DNA of 64,000 bases. Origin: Lolium rigidum. Taxonomy: Eukaryota; Streptophyta; Magnoliopsida; Poales; Poaceae. Positions 10,532 to 22,561 of the stretch are shown in pieces. Every line of letters begins with the position of its first letter. Position 1 is the stretch's first letter. A program made the position numbers and the translations under genes. Under the pieces are notes generated by a model that worked only from the letters and a program-made list of their open reading frames with translations, had not been told where the DNA came from and did not search any database. Where the stretch lies: positions 335,279,090-335,343,089 of the forward strand of contig NC_061514.1 in the NCBI RefSeq assembly GCF_022539505.1, written 5' to 3'.

Positions 10532-13500
10532 GAACGACTCATAAGCAATAGATACGAAAACCCTATGACCCGTCCCAAGCAGAGCAAGGGCGTCGCGTCA
10601 CGCACCACCGTGACCTATGGGTCTGGCCAGTTTTACATTCACTAGATTTAAATGTGCGCCTTGGCGCACGATCCCGTGAAGTTCATGTCCATTTTTATTT
10701 TATATGACGATGATAAAAATAGCTGCTAATATGATATTACATTTCGTAGATTTTGAAATTTCAAATAAGTAAAACTGATTAGATTCCGAGCTTAACAGTA
10801 TTAGATCTTAGGCGTAATAATATGATGTAATGAGACCACTACAGGATTAGACAATAGCCTATGCATACCCGTCGGTACGTTCCAAAATGATAAACACCTA
10901 TTTAATCGTTAGTTGTCCATTGGATCGTTGTAAGGTTGTGCACATCTTGATATCTTTTACAGGCTTGATCTCTTCTATTAGAGTTTGGAGCGAGGCAGCG
11001 AGCTCTCGCCGGAAAAGGGCTCTTGAGCAGCTGGCTCTGGTTTCTCGGCGGCGATGACTGGAGGATGCCGACGATGAGGGGCAGAGACACCTCTGTACTG
11101 GATGCGTTGATCTGGATTCTTGTAGGGTGTTTTCTGTAAAATGTAGGCCTCTTTCTTCAAATATTAGGTTTCTAGAGCGAGTATTTGCAAGGGGCTTACT
11201 GAAAATTGCAATCCTGCCACTTTTAATGGTTATTTTCTGGGGTCTTCCAAACGGACCAGACCCCTCTTTGTGTGCAAAAACAAATACTCGAGTTTCTGTT
11301 GTACCTGTTTGCTTTTGTGTGTCTGCTTACTCGCCACGCGTCTTGTTTATCTGGGAGGTGAGTCTTGTCGGAGTGTGTCCAAGAGAGTGTGTCCAAGAGC
11401 TCCGACATAGGGTGAGACAGGTCTAGTGACCGGCGGGGCGAGCGGGCTGGGTGGCAAGGATGGGTGGAGGGAGCGGGCTGCAGGTCGGCCGAAGGGGTCT
11501 AGTGCCGGCGTCGTCGTGGGAGATTTTCCTCCGGCGCTGATTTCCTATTTTCAGTTGATGCTGTGTCGAGTGTATCTCGTGCTCCTGTTTATTGTGCTTC
11601 CTGATTATGCGGTGGTGAGGGGATTTTGGACTTGCTCTATGTTATGCATGGTGTGTCCGGGTTGGGGAGTTTGGATCCGTAATTTTCATTGAGAGAGACG
11701 AACAAGGGTAGGTGTGCTGCGTGTGAGGAGCGCGGAGCGGGGGGTTGAGGAAACCGGGGAGTTTGGATCCTTAACTTCAGTCACCCATTCTTCCTCAGCC
11801 TGTAATTAGTTTTCGTGGTTCGTTAGCTTTTTAGTTACATTATCTCTTTCTCAGTTTCCATCCGAGTCTTTCTTTCTTCAGATTCTTAGGTTGTTTAGTT
11901 CAGTGATCCATTATCTTCAGTTTTTCATATCAGCCTTGATCCATTCTCAATCTTGTTCACTTTTCTTCAGAGTCAGTTGTTGATACCTGACATTTTCTTG
12001 GACTGGTCTTCCGCGTGGTTTCTTTATTCTGTGCTTTTAGTGGGAGAGAGAAGTTGGAGAAGAAAGAGGAACAAAGCGTTGGAGCAGCAGAGCAGCAGTC
12101 GCCTGCAGCCAGGGTGAGCTCTCTATCTCATTTGAAATAATATTTCTTCTCCAATTCGTTTTGCTTATTTCTTCATTTTAATTTGCTCAGTTCTTCACTA
12201 AAATTTTCTTAGTTACTAATCTCAACTTTGTTTTAGTGGGAGAAGAAAGGGGAACCAAGCAAAAAAGTAGCAGACCGGAAATTTGCCTTCATCGACAAGT
12301 GAGCTTTTTATGTCTCATTAAATATAATTTGTGGATTTTCTCATTTTTTAACTGAATTCCTTAAGTTTATCAATCTCTCAGCCATTCATTCATATTATTT
12401 TTCTCTATTACGCTCTAAATATGCGTCATTTGTTTTAGATTCATTCTTTAGTTTTGATTTTGTCACTCTTCAACAATTATCTTTTCGTTGTTTTTAGATT
12501 CTGTTTGTATAGATTGGGAAAGAGATAAGCGGGTATGTATCATGCTCCACTGTGAAGAGGGAAGATATGGAGCGAGTAATAGGCCGGGGATTTTCTAATC
12601 GGCTTTCATGTAGGGTATCCAGATTTTCTTTGTAGCATCAATTGTCGTTTGCGGACATGCATGTTGCAAACTGTCAGTGTGCATATGTTCTAACTATGTG
12701 TGAACACCTCCGAGGGATGTGTCGTGTTTGTTGATAGATGAACTACCGAAGCTAGTTTTATTACTGAGGATGATGGTGTCATCGCACACATAGGCTTAGC
12801 TGAGATGATACCTAACCAGGCTGGTTCATCATTGATGGTATGCGAGTCGTCTCAAATAATGGGATAATTTGCTTCCATGGGCAGGACCTTTTGTGTGGCC
12901 ATTTCACCACTTTTAGCTTTCTTTACTTCACTTTCTGTTGCATTTTTGCTCATTCTTGATATACATGCAGGTACTATTCAGTGGTTAGTCATGCTTCTGT
13001 TGAAATGCAATAACATCTGCTGATTGGTTCTTGGAGAAGGAAGTGTTGCAGCTGTTTTCAAGGTACTATTTAGTGGTTAGTGATGCTCAAGTGGTTGATG
13101 CACCAAACTAAGTTAGGTTGAAAGTGGGGCAACCTATCATTCGCTGCTTTTATGTAGCATACATCTACTGGGAAACCCAAAATATATTTATCTTAATGTG
13201 TTTATCTGAACCAGATTGTTATCTGACTTTTTTCACATGAATCTGGGTCTCTAGATGAGCTATTAATCACTGGCATACCCTTCCATTAGTCTCGATTCCA
13301 TCGGACTCAACTTTTAGTCTAACTTCTACCCGGCACTAAGTCTGTGCTGTTGGGCTATTTCTAAGATATATTTTGGTATCTGTTTTTAGCCAAAATAGTG
13401 TCTATTCCCGAAATAAAAAAAATGGGATGGTTAATGGTCACTCCTTTTAGCTATGTCGTGAAAGGATTTAACTGCAGCACCGATTAATTTTGTCGAGTTA

Positions 13501-13600
13501 GTTGAGACAATCCGGATGGAACGAAAAATATTGCATCCTACATAGCACCCTCTGTGGTCAAATTGGTCGTGTGGAAAGAGAAGGGCCTTAGCGCTCGACA
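10532..13600. other. Intergenic stretch with no assigned gene
   Basis: I find no convincing coding region here. Around 10900-11700 the sequence is moderately GC-rich with short frames (for example 11127-11426) and no domain. At 12040-12115 and 12238-12300 two similar short segments (both with 'gggagaagaaag'-like sequence and followed by GTGAGC) look like alternative or duplicated non-coding exons, but no frame is shared. The palindromic 'tgtgcgccttggcgcac' at 10651-10667 stands out near the left side. Confidence 0.4.
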
Positions 13601-15423
13601 CCTCTTCTCACATCAAGCGAAGCCAAATTCCTTGGGTCTGACAGGAATCAGCGATAACGACTGGGACTTTAGCCTTGGCACCCATTCTAAGCGCTTGCGT
13701 TGTAAATGCCCCTAGAAATTCAGTCTTCCATTTAACTATACATGTTATACAATGACCGAAAACGATAGTCCTTGTAAATATAGAGAAGAATGCAGTCATT
13801 TAGATGTTTAACTCAAACTTGGATATGCACATTTGATTATCAGCACTAAGTCTGCATGTAAAAAGGAACATATATGTAAGTACATTCAAGTCTGCATCAT
13901 AGGGTGATAGTACGCACCAGTTAACTGTACTGATATGCACTTATAAGAATGAGCAAGTCAGGCTAGATCTATATATTCATGTTTCGATTCAAAGCACATA
14001 GTGTAGCATTAAACTCAACAGTATGAAAACTCAACAGTAGCCATGATAGCAAACCAAGAAAGGACCTTAGAATTACAGAGCGATTGTCCATATTACAGTA
14101 CTCCAGCAGTGATCCATAGTAACTTAGTGTTTTTCCTTGGAGCTCACATATACTTGTGGCAGTGGTAGATAAGTGGCTAATATTTTCTATTGCAGGTGGA
14201 CTGCTTGTTCTGGACAAAATGCATACTTCTAGGCTGATTCTTTGGTTTCCTGGTATATACATGCTTCTCGACGGGTTGATCTCTGGTATGTCCAAGCTTC
14301 AATATCACCTTGTTCGGAATACGTAGCTGAAGCTTTATAGTTATGAATTTCCAACTAAGTTAACAATGCATCAAAAAAAGTAAATTTCTATTAGCTAGCA
14401 TACCATGAAAGATGAAACCTATTCGAATGAACATAAGCTACAAATATTCCGATTGCAGTACATGGCATTTAACTTTGCTTCGCAGACTCAAAACACATAT
14501 TAGTGAGATGATGCAATTTATTTCTTCAAAACACGACATTTTTACTATTACTTTCAATGATTTGGAACTAAAGTCAATAAGTCAGATTTCCGCACAGTCT
14601 ACTTATCCATACAAACTACTTTGGGACGAATAGAAGTTCTCTATTTTTTCAGCAACATTTCTCTCGCATGTATCAAATAAGTATAAAAGATTTTCATACG
14701 AATGATCCATATAGCCTAATATAGATACATGATGCTTAGTATCCATTGAAATGGAACCACTTCTTGTAATTATTAGGGAAACTTACTGGCTACCACAAAT
14801 AATATGACCTTGTTCCACACAGTCCATAATCTAGAATACCAGGAAGAGAGCTGCACATGCTACCCTCGCCATTTTGGCAAGAACACCATAATGTGTGAAG
14901 TTAGGCCTATGTGGCAGCACTGTAATCCAAAATCTGCATGTACAATAGTTGGTAGAACAAAGGAAATTAATGCGAGTAGAACAAATATCTTTGTACCATC
15001 GAAATATCTGGAGGTGTTTATTAGCACTACCACATGAAGTAAATTTAGTAGAAGAAACTGGAAGGAGGTACACATTAAGAATCTAACCAGTGAATGAAGA
15101 TATGCTATGTCCTTTAGATGAAGTGTTGATCTCAAGTCAGAACACTCTCGCAGACAAACGACTCTTGGAGTCTGGAATCACATAATATCGACGTTCTAGA
15201 TCATCCTATGCAAATGAAATAAAACACCAATGAATTACATGCATGTCAATTAGGATGGGAAGAAACTCCGAGTCAGCAATAATTAATATTCTCAATAATA
15301 ACATGATTAATATGAAAAAGACATGAAAATAAGGTAAGCACATTTTCTGATACTACTTCAGAGAGAACTATATAAACAAAAAAAATCAATGTAGAATTTC
15401 GCTTGTATTCCTATACCAGTCTC
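13601..15423. other. AT-rich region without assigned gene
   Basis: Short frames on both strands (13608-13799 minus, 13969-14295 minus, 14804-15037 plus) show no recognisable domain and no supporting splice chain. A minus-strand frame near 15137-15205 (DDLERRYYVIPDSKSRLSARVF then stop) looks protein-like and has an acceptor AG at its start. It does not join in frame to the exon at 15424-15493. Confidence 0.35.
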
Positions 15424-17763
15424 TTAATCAATGTAGCTGAGCGCATTGTGTGCGCTCCTTAGCTTTGAGATGGAAGTTGTTCCAAACCACGATCTACATT
15501 CTAGAATAAAACATGGTAGAAAACATTCTGGAATACCAGTAAACCCCTTCTTGTCAGATCATAGCAGGGTGTGAATGCTCAAAGGAATCAACGTTATTGT
15601 TCAAAATTTCTACCTACACAATAGCAATAGAGGTTTGGTTCATACAGATGCATACATGTTCAATGTTCAAAATTTCTTCCTACACAATAGTAATACAGAT
15701 TCAGTTCATACAGATTGCATACATGGTAAAAAATTGCAAGCACTTGACACAAAAATTTCAAATGAATACGCATATCACTTACAAGTTTGAATTTCTAGTC
15801 CTATTATGTACTTGTTGTTTCAGGAGTATATGTTATGTATATAACAAAGACATGGTATACAATTTAACCCGTTTAACACAAAGCACTGTAAGTAAACCAT
15901 TGCCTCCAAGATCTAAATGACATATATACAAATTAACTGTACTGGAAATATGGGAGAGTGAAGTATGGGAGAGTGAGCAGTGAATCTGCAAACAAAATCA
16001 CCCCAAAGAAAGGATACCATAAAAATATTTTGACAAAAGGAGCAAGGAAGAAATCAAGCTGCCACCATAAATTAGCAAAAAGGGAAAACAACAAACCTAG
16101 AAACAAAGTTGACCATGAGGACTAACCACAGCACAAATTGCCATACCTGCAACTTGAAGACATCTTGTCGTGTGCTACCCACCTTTCGCATGACAAGTCG
16201 CTGGGTAAAACATTAACTCGATAGCCTACGTGCAAATTTTTATTAGGATCTATAACCAGATGAAAATGAAAACACAGCAAAGGATTCAAGGGTAGGAGTA
16301 AAAAATGATATTTCTTCACTAATTACACAAACATGCTAGGTTTGGAAAATCTAACCACGGGCAGATAAGGATAACTTGTAACTTTTATAGATTGGCATCA
16401 CTCAAAAAATAATTATACCTAGATGGAGATAAATGCACATGCAAGAATAGAATAGAATAGAACAGGGCATGTACATTCACAGGCCATAGATGGGAAACAT
16501 GCCTAACTTAACAACGATGCATTTGAACCTACCGCAATCAACAGAAGCATACGAGTTCAAAGCTCAGAAGACCACAGTAGCAAATGATCATTATGAAGAG
16601 AAACAAATGCTGAAAACTTTCCTGTCCTAAATAATGCACCAGCAGCAATGTTATGTGTAAGAGTGTATCAGATAATTTAACTATACCGCCACCATATCTG
16701 ATGCTCAAATAGACAATACTAAACTATTTGAGTATAGAAAAAACCCGACATCGTCACTTTGATTGTTAATATGATGATTTAATTCTCACGCTTAAATCGT
16801 TAGCCCAACTGTTCCAAAATGCAAAATAATGGATACCAACACACTTAAATAATTAGAATCACCTAAAAGAATGCACTTATGAATAAATAAATGATTAGGT
16901 ACGGAGAGAATACCTTCTCCCTCTCACGTCCATAAAAACATGTTAACATCATCACCGCACTGCTTGATTCATAACGTTGCCCCACGGAAGTATAGCATGT
17001 GTGTACACTAACTCCAATAAATTCTCATACTTTTTTCGTAGATGCAACAGTCCATAAGATGGGCTTTCTTTCCTGACAAAAATGGCATGCATAGCAGAAT
17101 TACCACAAATGGTTTATTTGTATAAGAGTATGCACATGTGTACAGTAACTATTTTGGATAGTAGGCAATATAAATATACCTTCTAGAGTTTTCTTTTGAA
17201 AGTCCAACCCGAATGTCCTAGCAGCTTCTGTGATCTTTGTGATGATTCCGTCTAGAGAGCATGGTGAGCTCAACCATGTCTCTCTTTTATGCTCCTACCA
17301 CAAAACATGTAGATCTAAGCACATTGCATTGAGGTGTACTATCTAAAAAAATCCAGGAAAGAATTGGGGAACCATTCTCACCTGTTTTATGTCGAACAAA
17401 GTGCATTCACCGAGGTTGGCTGATGTCTAGCTTTTTCTTTCACATGATGCACACATATAGTTAAGCAACATATCCACGAATGTTTCTCCGCCAATCAAAG
17501 AGATAGGGTAAAGAAAAACCGAATGCTTGGAGACGAACCTCAGTAGACGTTATGGACTATATAGAAACAATAGAGAATCTGAAATCGCGTGCTACCTGTG
17601 TCCTCAGATGATAGCTCCATGAGCTAGGCATTTTATTGAATCTGGCATCAACATAAATATTGATAGCATCTGTTGCAAGAATCAGTTGCTCAATTAGTAC
17701 TATGGTGGCCACTACATAATTTGTTATGGCCAGGTTGCAGAAGTAGAAAGTCTTTAAACACAC
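15424..17763 (-). CDS. Unrecognised multi-exon gene, 3' portion (four exons)
   Basis: Four minus-strand segments join with consensus GT-AG borders and unbroken phase: about 17763-17596, 17294-17180, 16249-16147 and 15493-15424. Together they encode at least 151 residues ending ...SAHNALSYID and TAA at 15424-15426. Recognisable stretches are LATDAINIYVDARFNKMPSS, WLSSPCSLDGIITKITEAAR, NLHVGYRVNVLPSDLSCERW and SWFGTTSISKLRSAHNAL. Four consecutive phase-compatible junctions are unlikely by chance, so I believe this is or was a gene. I do not recognise the protein. The first segment is bounded only by the open frame, with no acceptor chosen. An upstream candidate exon (17907-17794, KIDAVILSAVERGAPVVSLL) does not join in phase. 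A GC-rich block at 19480-20030 could be its promoter and 5' exon. The LINE at 18028-18720 would then be intronic. Pseudogene status is open. Confidence 0.5.
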
Positions 17764-18027
17764 TGATGAATAAATTAAACAAAAAAATAATACTTGGGGC
17801 TGCTCATGGAGAGAAGCGAGACAACAGGGGCGCCACGCTCCACCGCGCTGAGGATGACGGCATCGATCTTATTCCCTTGAGCCATCTCCCAGCCACCATA
17901 AGCAGACCTGCGTCATTACCTGTTTCAGGTAACATTGGGAAATATAAGTTTGGAATATCACCGAGTATTAGTCAGCTGAGAGCAATAATCTAATAGAGAA
18001 ATCAGATTAAGTAAAAATAGCACACAT

Positions 18028-18719
18028 ATGAAAATACCACTAAAAATAAAAAATTTCGGATGGTATCTTCGTCGCGGAGTTATTCTTACCAAAGATAATC
18101 TTGTCAAGCGGAATTGGCATGGAAGTACTAGGTGTGTTTTTTGTCAACAAGATGAAACTATTAAACACCTTTTTTTCCAATGCCATTTTGCGAGATCTAT
18201 TTAGTCGAGTCATCCAAGTTGCTTCTACCCTGTATCCCCGACTAGTGTAGCCAATGTTTTTGGCAATTGGCTCCACGGTATCGATTCAAGGTTTAAGTTG
18301 CTTCTTAGGGTGGGGGCGCTAGCGATTATCCGGGCACTCGGCTAAGTAGAAATGACAAGATTTTTAATGATAAAAATTGTTCTTTGTTGCAGGTCATCTA
18401 CAGATGTACAGGTATTCTCCGTTCGTGGTTACCTCTTCGAGAGGATGGAGAACCGAGACCTATTTACGGAGGTCCGTACACGGTTGGAGGATACGGCGAG
18501 GGATACTTTTTCCCTACATGGGTGGCAGCATAGTCTACGGATTGCAGCACCACCCACACCTTAGGCGATTTATGATTCATCGTTCCGATATGTACTTCGC
18601 CTAGTTTTTCTTTTACATTGTTGGTTACAGACTCTTTGAACAGCTGTGTGCATCCTGGTTATGCAGAGGCTGGATGTAATTGCTTTCCAAAAGTAATAAA
18701 GCATCCTTTATCGAAAAAA
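18028..18719 (+). mobile_element. 5'-truncated LINE with TSD
   Basis: The insertion begins in the C-terminal region of LINE ORF2, reading MKIPLK then WYLRRGVILTKDNL and a CVFC...HLFF zinc-finger-like reverse-transcriptase-associated segment. Several stops and shifts follow, and it ends in 'ggatgtaattgc...tttatcgaaaaaa'. Direct repeats (A)GCACACAT at 18019-18027 and 18720-18728 flank it. It matches the longer LINE at 57397-60700 in both coding and tail sequence. It is dead on arrival through 5' truncation. Confidence 0.9.
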
Positions 18720-19479
18720 AGCACACATGAGAGTGGCTCAATGATTGCAATAGTCAGTTCTGATCACCTGTGAGACAAAATACAAACACAAAATAGAGGT
18801 AGTAAGGACGTGGATCATAAAAACAGTAACGAATTAGAACTTAAATGGTACAAAACTATTTTTTTCAACTGGCTCACAATATTATTGTATGCTAGGTAGT
18901 TGTATAAATCCGTGACCCACTAAACCATGTGAAGCAAATGGCAATTTAATGGCATGCTTTAAAGTAAGAAATGGAAAAAAATATATCTTTGCCTACAGCA
19001 GATAGTTGAGTGATTTCAACACGCCAACACATTTACATTGCAACTTCCGATCTAAAAGCAACATGAAGTGACTACAAAAGTTAAAGAGAACTTGTCATGA
19101 CATACATGAATGACATACATGAATGGTTAAAAATTACATCGGTCATGAAATAGAAATATACCGGTTTTGCTGCTTTAGTATATAAATCTATGAAAACAAT
19201 ATCAGGAGTAATATTTTAAAATAAGGGATGCTCAGTCCACCTGCACAGGCTCCTTCTGTTGATTAATTCGGGGTAAGTACAAAAATAATGGAGGGAAAAA
19301 TTGCTCTGTTTCCAAATACAGAATACCTTCACAATGAAAAAATCCAAACAATCAACACCAAGAAGTGTTCCTTTACATGAACAAAACACAAGAAAAAACA
19401 AGGTGCTTCTTCAGATCTGGATACATCCATACCAGGGCAGTTCATGCCTTGCTTCAACAACATGGATCTGGATCTAACG

Positions 19480-20030
19480 GGAATAAATTCATGGATATTG
19501 CATATGAGAGAGAGAGGAGAAGGAGGAGGAGGAGAAAACCTGTAGGTCCCCAACGAGAAACCTGTAGGTTTCCAACCAACAAAGAGGACGGGACGGGCAG
19601 GGTGTTGTGCTTCTAGCCGGTATCCTTGAGAGAGGAGGTTGAAGAAGGTTGGACGAGGGGATTGGGACACTCCTCTGCCCGACCGCACCTTCCTCGCCGG
19701 AGAGGTCCTTGCGACGCCGTGCCGGGGCTCTCTCACCTAGCCCCTGGCGAAGGTCGCCCGCGCCGCCCTGCCGCGCTGGCCCTTGTGGAGGTCGCCCGAC
19801 TGGCTGCGCCGCCCCTTGCTCGCGCCGCCAGCCCCTGCCGGAGGTCGGCCACGCTGCCAGTCGCCCGCGCCGGCTGTTCCAGAGAGGACCGGGGTGGAGG
19901 CAGAGGGGTGGAGAGTTGCGAGATGAGGGATTGGGGGAGAGGTGTGCGGGGATTGGGAGGAGGATGTGTGCAGCGGTTGGGCAAAGGTGGCTAGGTTTTC
20001 GCTCCATCAATCTCGGTTTTATACGCTAGG
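19480..20030 (-). other. GC-rich block, possible 5' exon/promoter of the minus-strand gene
   Basis: On the minus strand this block reads as a Pro/Ser/Arg/Ala-rich leader (frames 20010-19489, 19984-19733 and 19736-19329) preceded by 'ataaaaccgag' near 20010-20025, which may be a TATA-like site. It is unlike the AT-rich surroundings and sits where the 5' end of the gene at 15424-17763 would be expected. No domain is recognisable and no splice link was established. Confidence 0.3.
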
Positions 20031-20289
20031 CACTGAAAGACCAAAAGTACCCCTGCGGGTGGAGACCTCCAGCAGACGACGCCAATACGAACCGAAAGAT
20101 ATCCCAGCCGCAGTGGCTGACGTGTGGGGCCGGCGAAGGTGGGGCCCACATGCAGCCGGAGGCGGGTAACAACCCGCCATTGTATGGGGGCAGCTAGTGA
20201 GAGGATGCCCTGTCTCTTCTGCCCAGAATCAACGGACCAGATGCGTTGATGGGGTGATCCAACGATCACGAAGCGAGGATCGCTGTGAG

Positions 20290-20985
20290 ACCCCCATGGG
20301 GGGCATCTATTATACCTTTAGATGCTTGTTTTCCATGTCGGCACATTTCACTTTTCCTTTCCATTTTATTGTTTTCGTGTGTTCTTTCTTTTGTTCATTT
20401 TTTCTATTTTCGTTTTTCCTTAATTTTTTTCAAAATTTTATTATTTATATTTTTTGATTTTGACATTAAATTCATATTTTAAAAAAAATTATACATGGTT
20501 CAGAAAATGTTCAAGATGTTTAAAATGCTTCACGGGTTCTAAAATAAAATCCACGCGGTTCAAAATTTAGAAAAACTACAAAGGGCAAAAACGTGTTCAT
20601 GGTGTTTGAAAAAGTTGTTCAAGAAAATTAAAAAATGTTAATGGGATTCAAAAAAATGTTCGTGAAATTAAAAAATCACCAATTTGAAAATATATCCACA
20701 ACGTTTCAAAAAAATGATCAAAAGTTGTTCAGTTTGTTTTACACCAACGACCTAGCTTTTTTAAGAAATATAAACCTTATATATTTTAGAATTTATTGAA
20801 AAATGTAAACAAGAAATAGGAAAGAAAAGAAAGAAAGAGAAAAATAAACAGATAAATAAATAAATAAACAAGGAAAGAAAAACATATAAAATAAAAAGTC
20901 GTCTCTGCAGTACCCCAATGTTGTAGGGGCGCGGCAGCCTCGCGGCGTGGGTGTACAGAAGCTCCGGATTGATATGGTTCCCTTT
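20290..20985. other. AT-rich low-complexity region
   Basis: The region has long T-rich then A-rich tracts with repeated 'gttca(a)aaaatgttc' words between 20450 and 20750, then 'aaataaataaataaac' near 20850. Nothing coding is seen. It may be the decayed internal part of a DNA transposon. Confidence 0.4.
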
Positions 20986-20988
20986 ATA

Positions 20989-21146
20989 CTCCCTCCATGC
21001 ACTAATATAAGATGGTGTAGCTACTTTTAAATTAACTAGATACATACTAAAAGAGTGAATCAGCGTACTAAAAATAGACTAGATACACACAAAAGTGGGT
21101 GAATCTTCTAAAAACCAAAACGTCTTATAAAACAAAACGGAGGGAG
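20989..21146 (+). mobile_element. Stowaway-like MITE
   Basis: The termini CTCCCTCCATGCACTAATATAAGA and ...CTTATAAAACAAAACGGAGGGAG are inverted and flanked by TA on both sides (20987-20988 and 21147-21148). The length of 158 bp is typical of the class. Confidence 0.8.
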
Positions 21147-21511
21147 TAACACTCAACAACACCGCTCACCTCACATTTTGAGCAATATAGAAAACCCAAA
21201 CATTGTCTCGATATACAACCTTGCGGTCGAGTTACACTTATCATACGGAGTTCGACACATTCATAAGGAACAACGAAGGAACTCAAGCAGAGTCGCAGAG
21301 ACATCCTAAACATTACGTGACATGGAAAAAAAAAAGGTATCGCCGATTTGAAAAATAATCCCATTTGAGCTCTCCATTTCTTAGCTCGACCGAGAGACCT
21401 CATTTCACACTGCATAATAGCGGTGTCTCGTTTCAACATGATGCCTTGAAACGGATCGGATCGTATCCCTTCCACGCTCCCAGCACCACGGGTAACTAGT
21501 TAGTAAGCAAG

Positions 21512-22010
21512 TTTTTTTTTTAGATAAAACGCCTCACAGCCTAACTTTAAATTAATAAAGCCCTCCAAGTTCAATAAGATTAATACAATCGATGCGGCAT
21601 ACAGCTTAGCCAACACACGTACATACAGCTACCTAGGGAAAGGACACAGCGAAACAAGAACAGCCTCTAAGCTTCGACCCAAGACAACGAAAAGCAGCAA
21701 CCTCCAGGAGCAGCAACTTTTAGAACACGACCCCATCATGTCGAAGAAATTACCATCAACTTCCGTTGCTTGGCCTCATAGACGAGTAGAGCTCCCTCAG
21801 CTCATTGATCATCCAGCACAGACCCTCCTGGTTCCTCGTCTTGGAGTTTATACTCCACATCTGCAAAAAAAAAACATAGTTTTAAAGATAACATCAGAAG
21901 GATGGTTAGTAACTTTCTTTTCGATAGTAAGCTCATTGCGAATGAGCCACAGCGCCTACAACTGTGCAAGGAAAAGCAACCAAAGTAATCTACGCGGCAT
22001 TCCGGCTAGA
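21512..22010 (-). mobile_element. 5'-truncated LINE fragment of a second family
   Basis: On the minus strand a frame reads ALWLIRNELTIEKKV, then FLQMW and a LRELYSSMRP segment, the usual C-terminal end of plant LINE ORF2. It is followed by a 3' UTR with 'gggctttattaatttaaag' and an 'ttttatcta' plus A-rich end at 21512-21530. This tail differs from that of the LINEs at 18.7 and 57.4 kb. TSDs could not be settled: AGTAAGC occurs at 21502-21508 and at 21926-21932, but the second lies inside the coding match. Confidence 0.65.
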
Positions 22011-22561
22011 CTCGATAAGATGTGATGGAATTGCGCGAAGTTTGCAGGTCTCCAGGCGCATCCCAGCAGCTGCCTACGCACCGCCCTCTCCCCCGGTGGC
22101 AGCGCCAGTAGCGGCCGGCTGTACTACTCGAAGGAGCCCACCTCGTCGGCATGCCCCAGGCTAGCGCCAGGCCGTGTCCAACGCGACAAACAAGGCAGTT
22201 GCCGGCGGATCGGAGAATGGTGGCCACCATTTGCCAGCACCACGGGCCGTGGCAGACCCGTGCACGAGCATGAAGCGGTGCCATTGTGACCTTGCTCCTC
22301 GCTGACAGTGCTCTCCATCAGTTAATGGATTTTGTTCACGGATTCCTCCATCTCCATCACTGCAAATTGGGTGGAGAGGAATCTACGTACTTCTTTGAAG
22401 AGCAACTGACAGAGAGATATTCTTTATTTAAGTGGCCATAAGTTCTCGTCGATGGAGAATTGCATGGTGTGGTGACGCAAGAGTAAGTATGTGGCATTGA
22501 CTAAACATGAACAGACAATGTTTGGAACAGCCAAATTTTGTCAACTTAGCAACAAGCTTTG
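22011..22561. other. Unassigned stretch before duplication copy 2
   Basis: A GC-rich patch (22030-22320) has short frames on both strands and no domain. It is followed by AT-rich sequence. Nothing is supported. Confidence 0.4.

Noticed and set aside
10630..10700. Possible Helitron start near 'cactagatttaaatgtgcgcc'
   Set aside because: No matching CTRR end with hairpin was found downstream.
13608..13799. Minus-strand frame with GAFTTQALRMGAKAKVPVVI
   Set aside because: Looks slightly protein-like, but there is no splice or homology support and no join to the 15.4-17.8 kb exons.
15137..15205. Terminal exon DDLERRYYVIPDSKSRLSARVF
   Set aside because: It does not join in phase with the upstream exon, which already ends in TAA.
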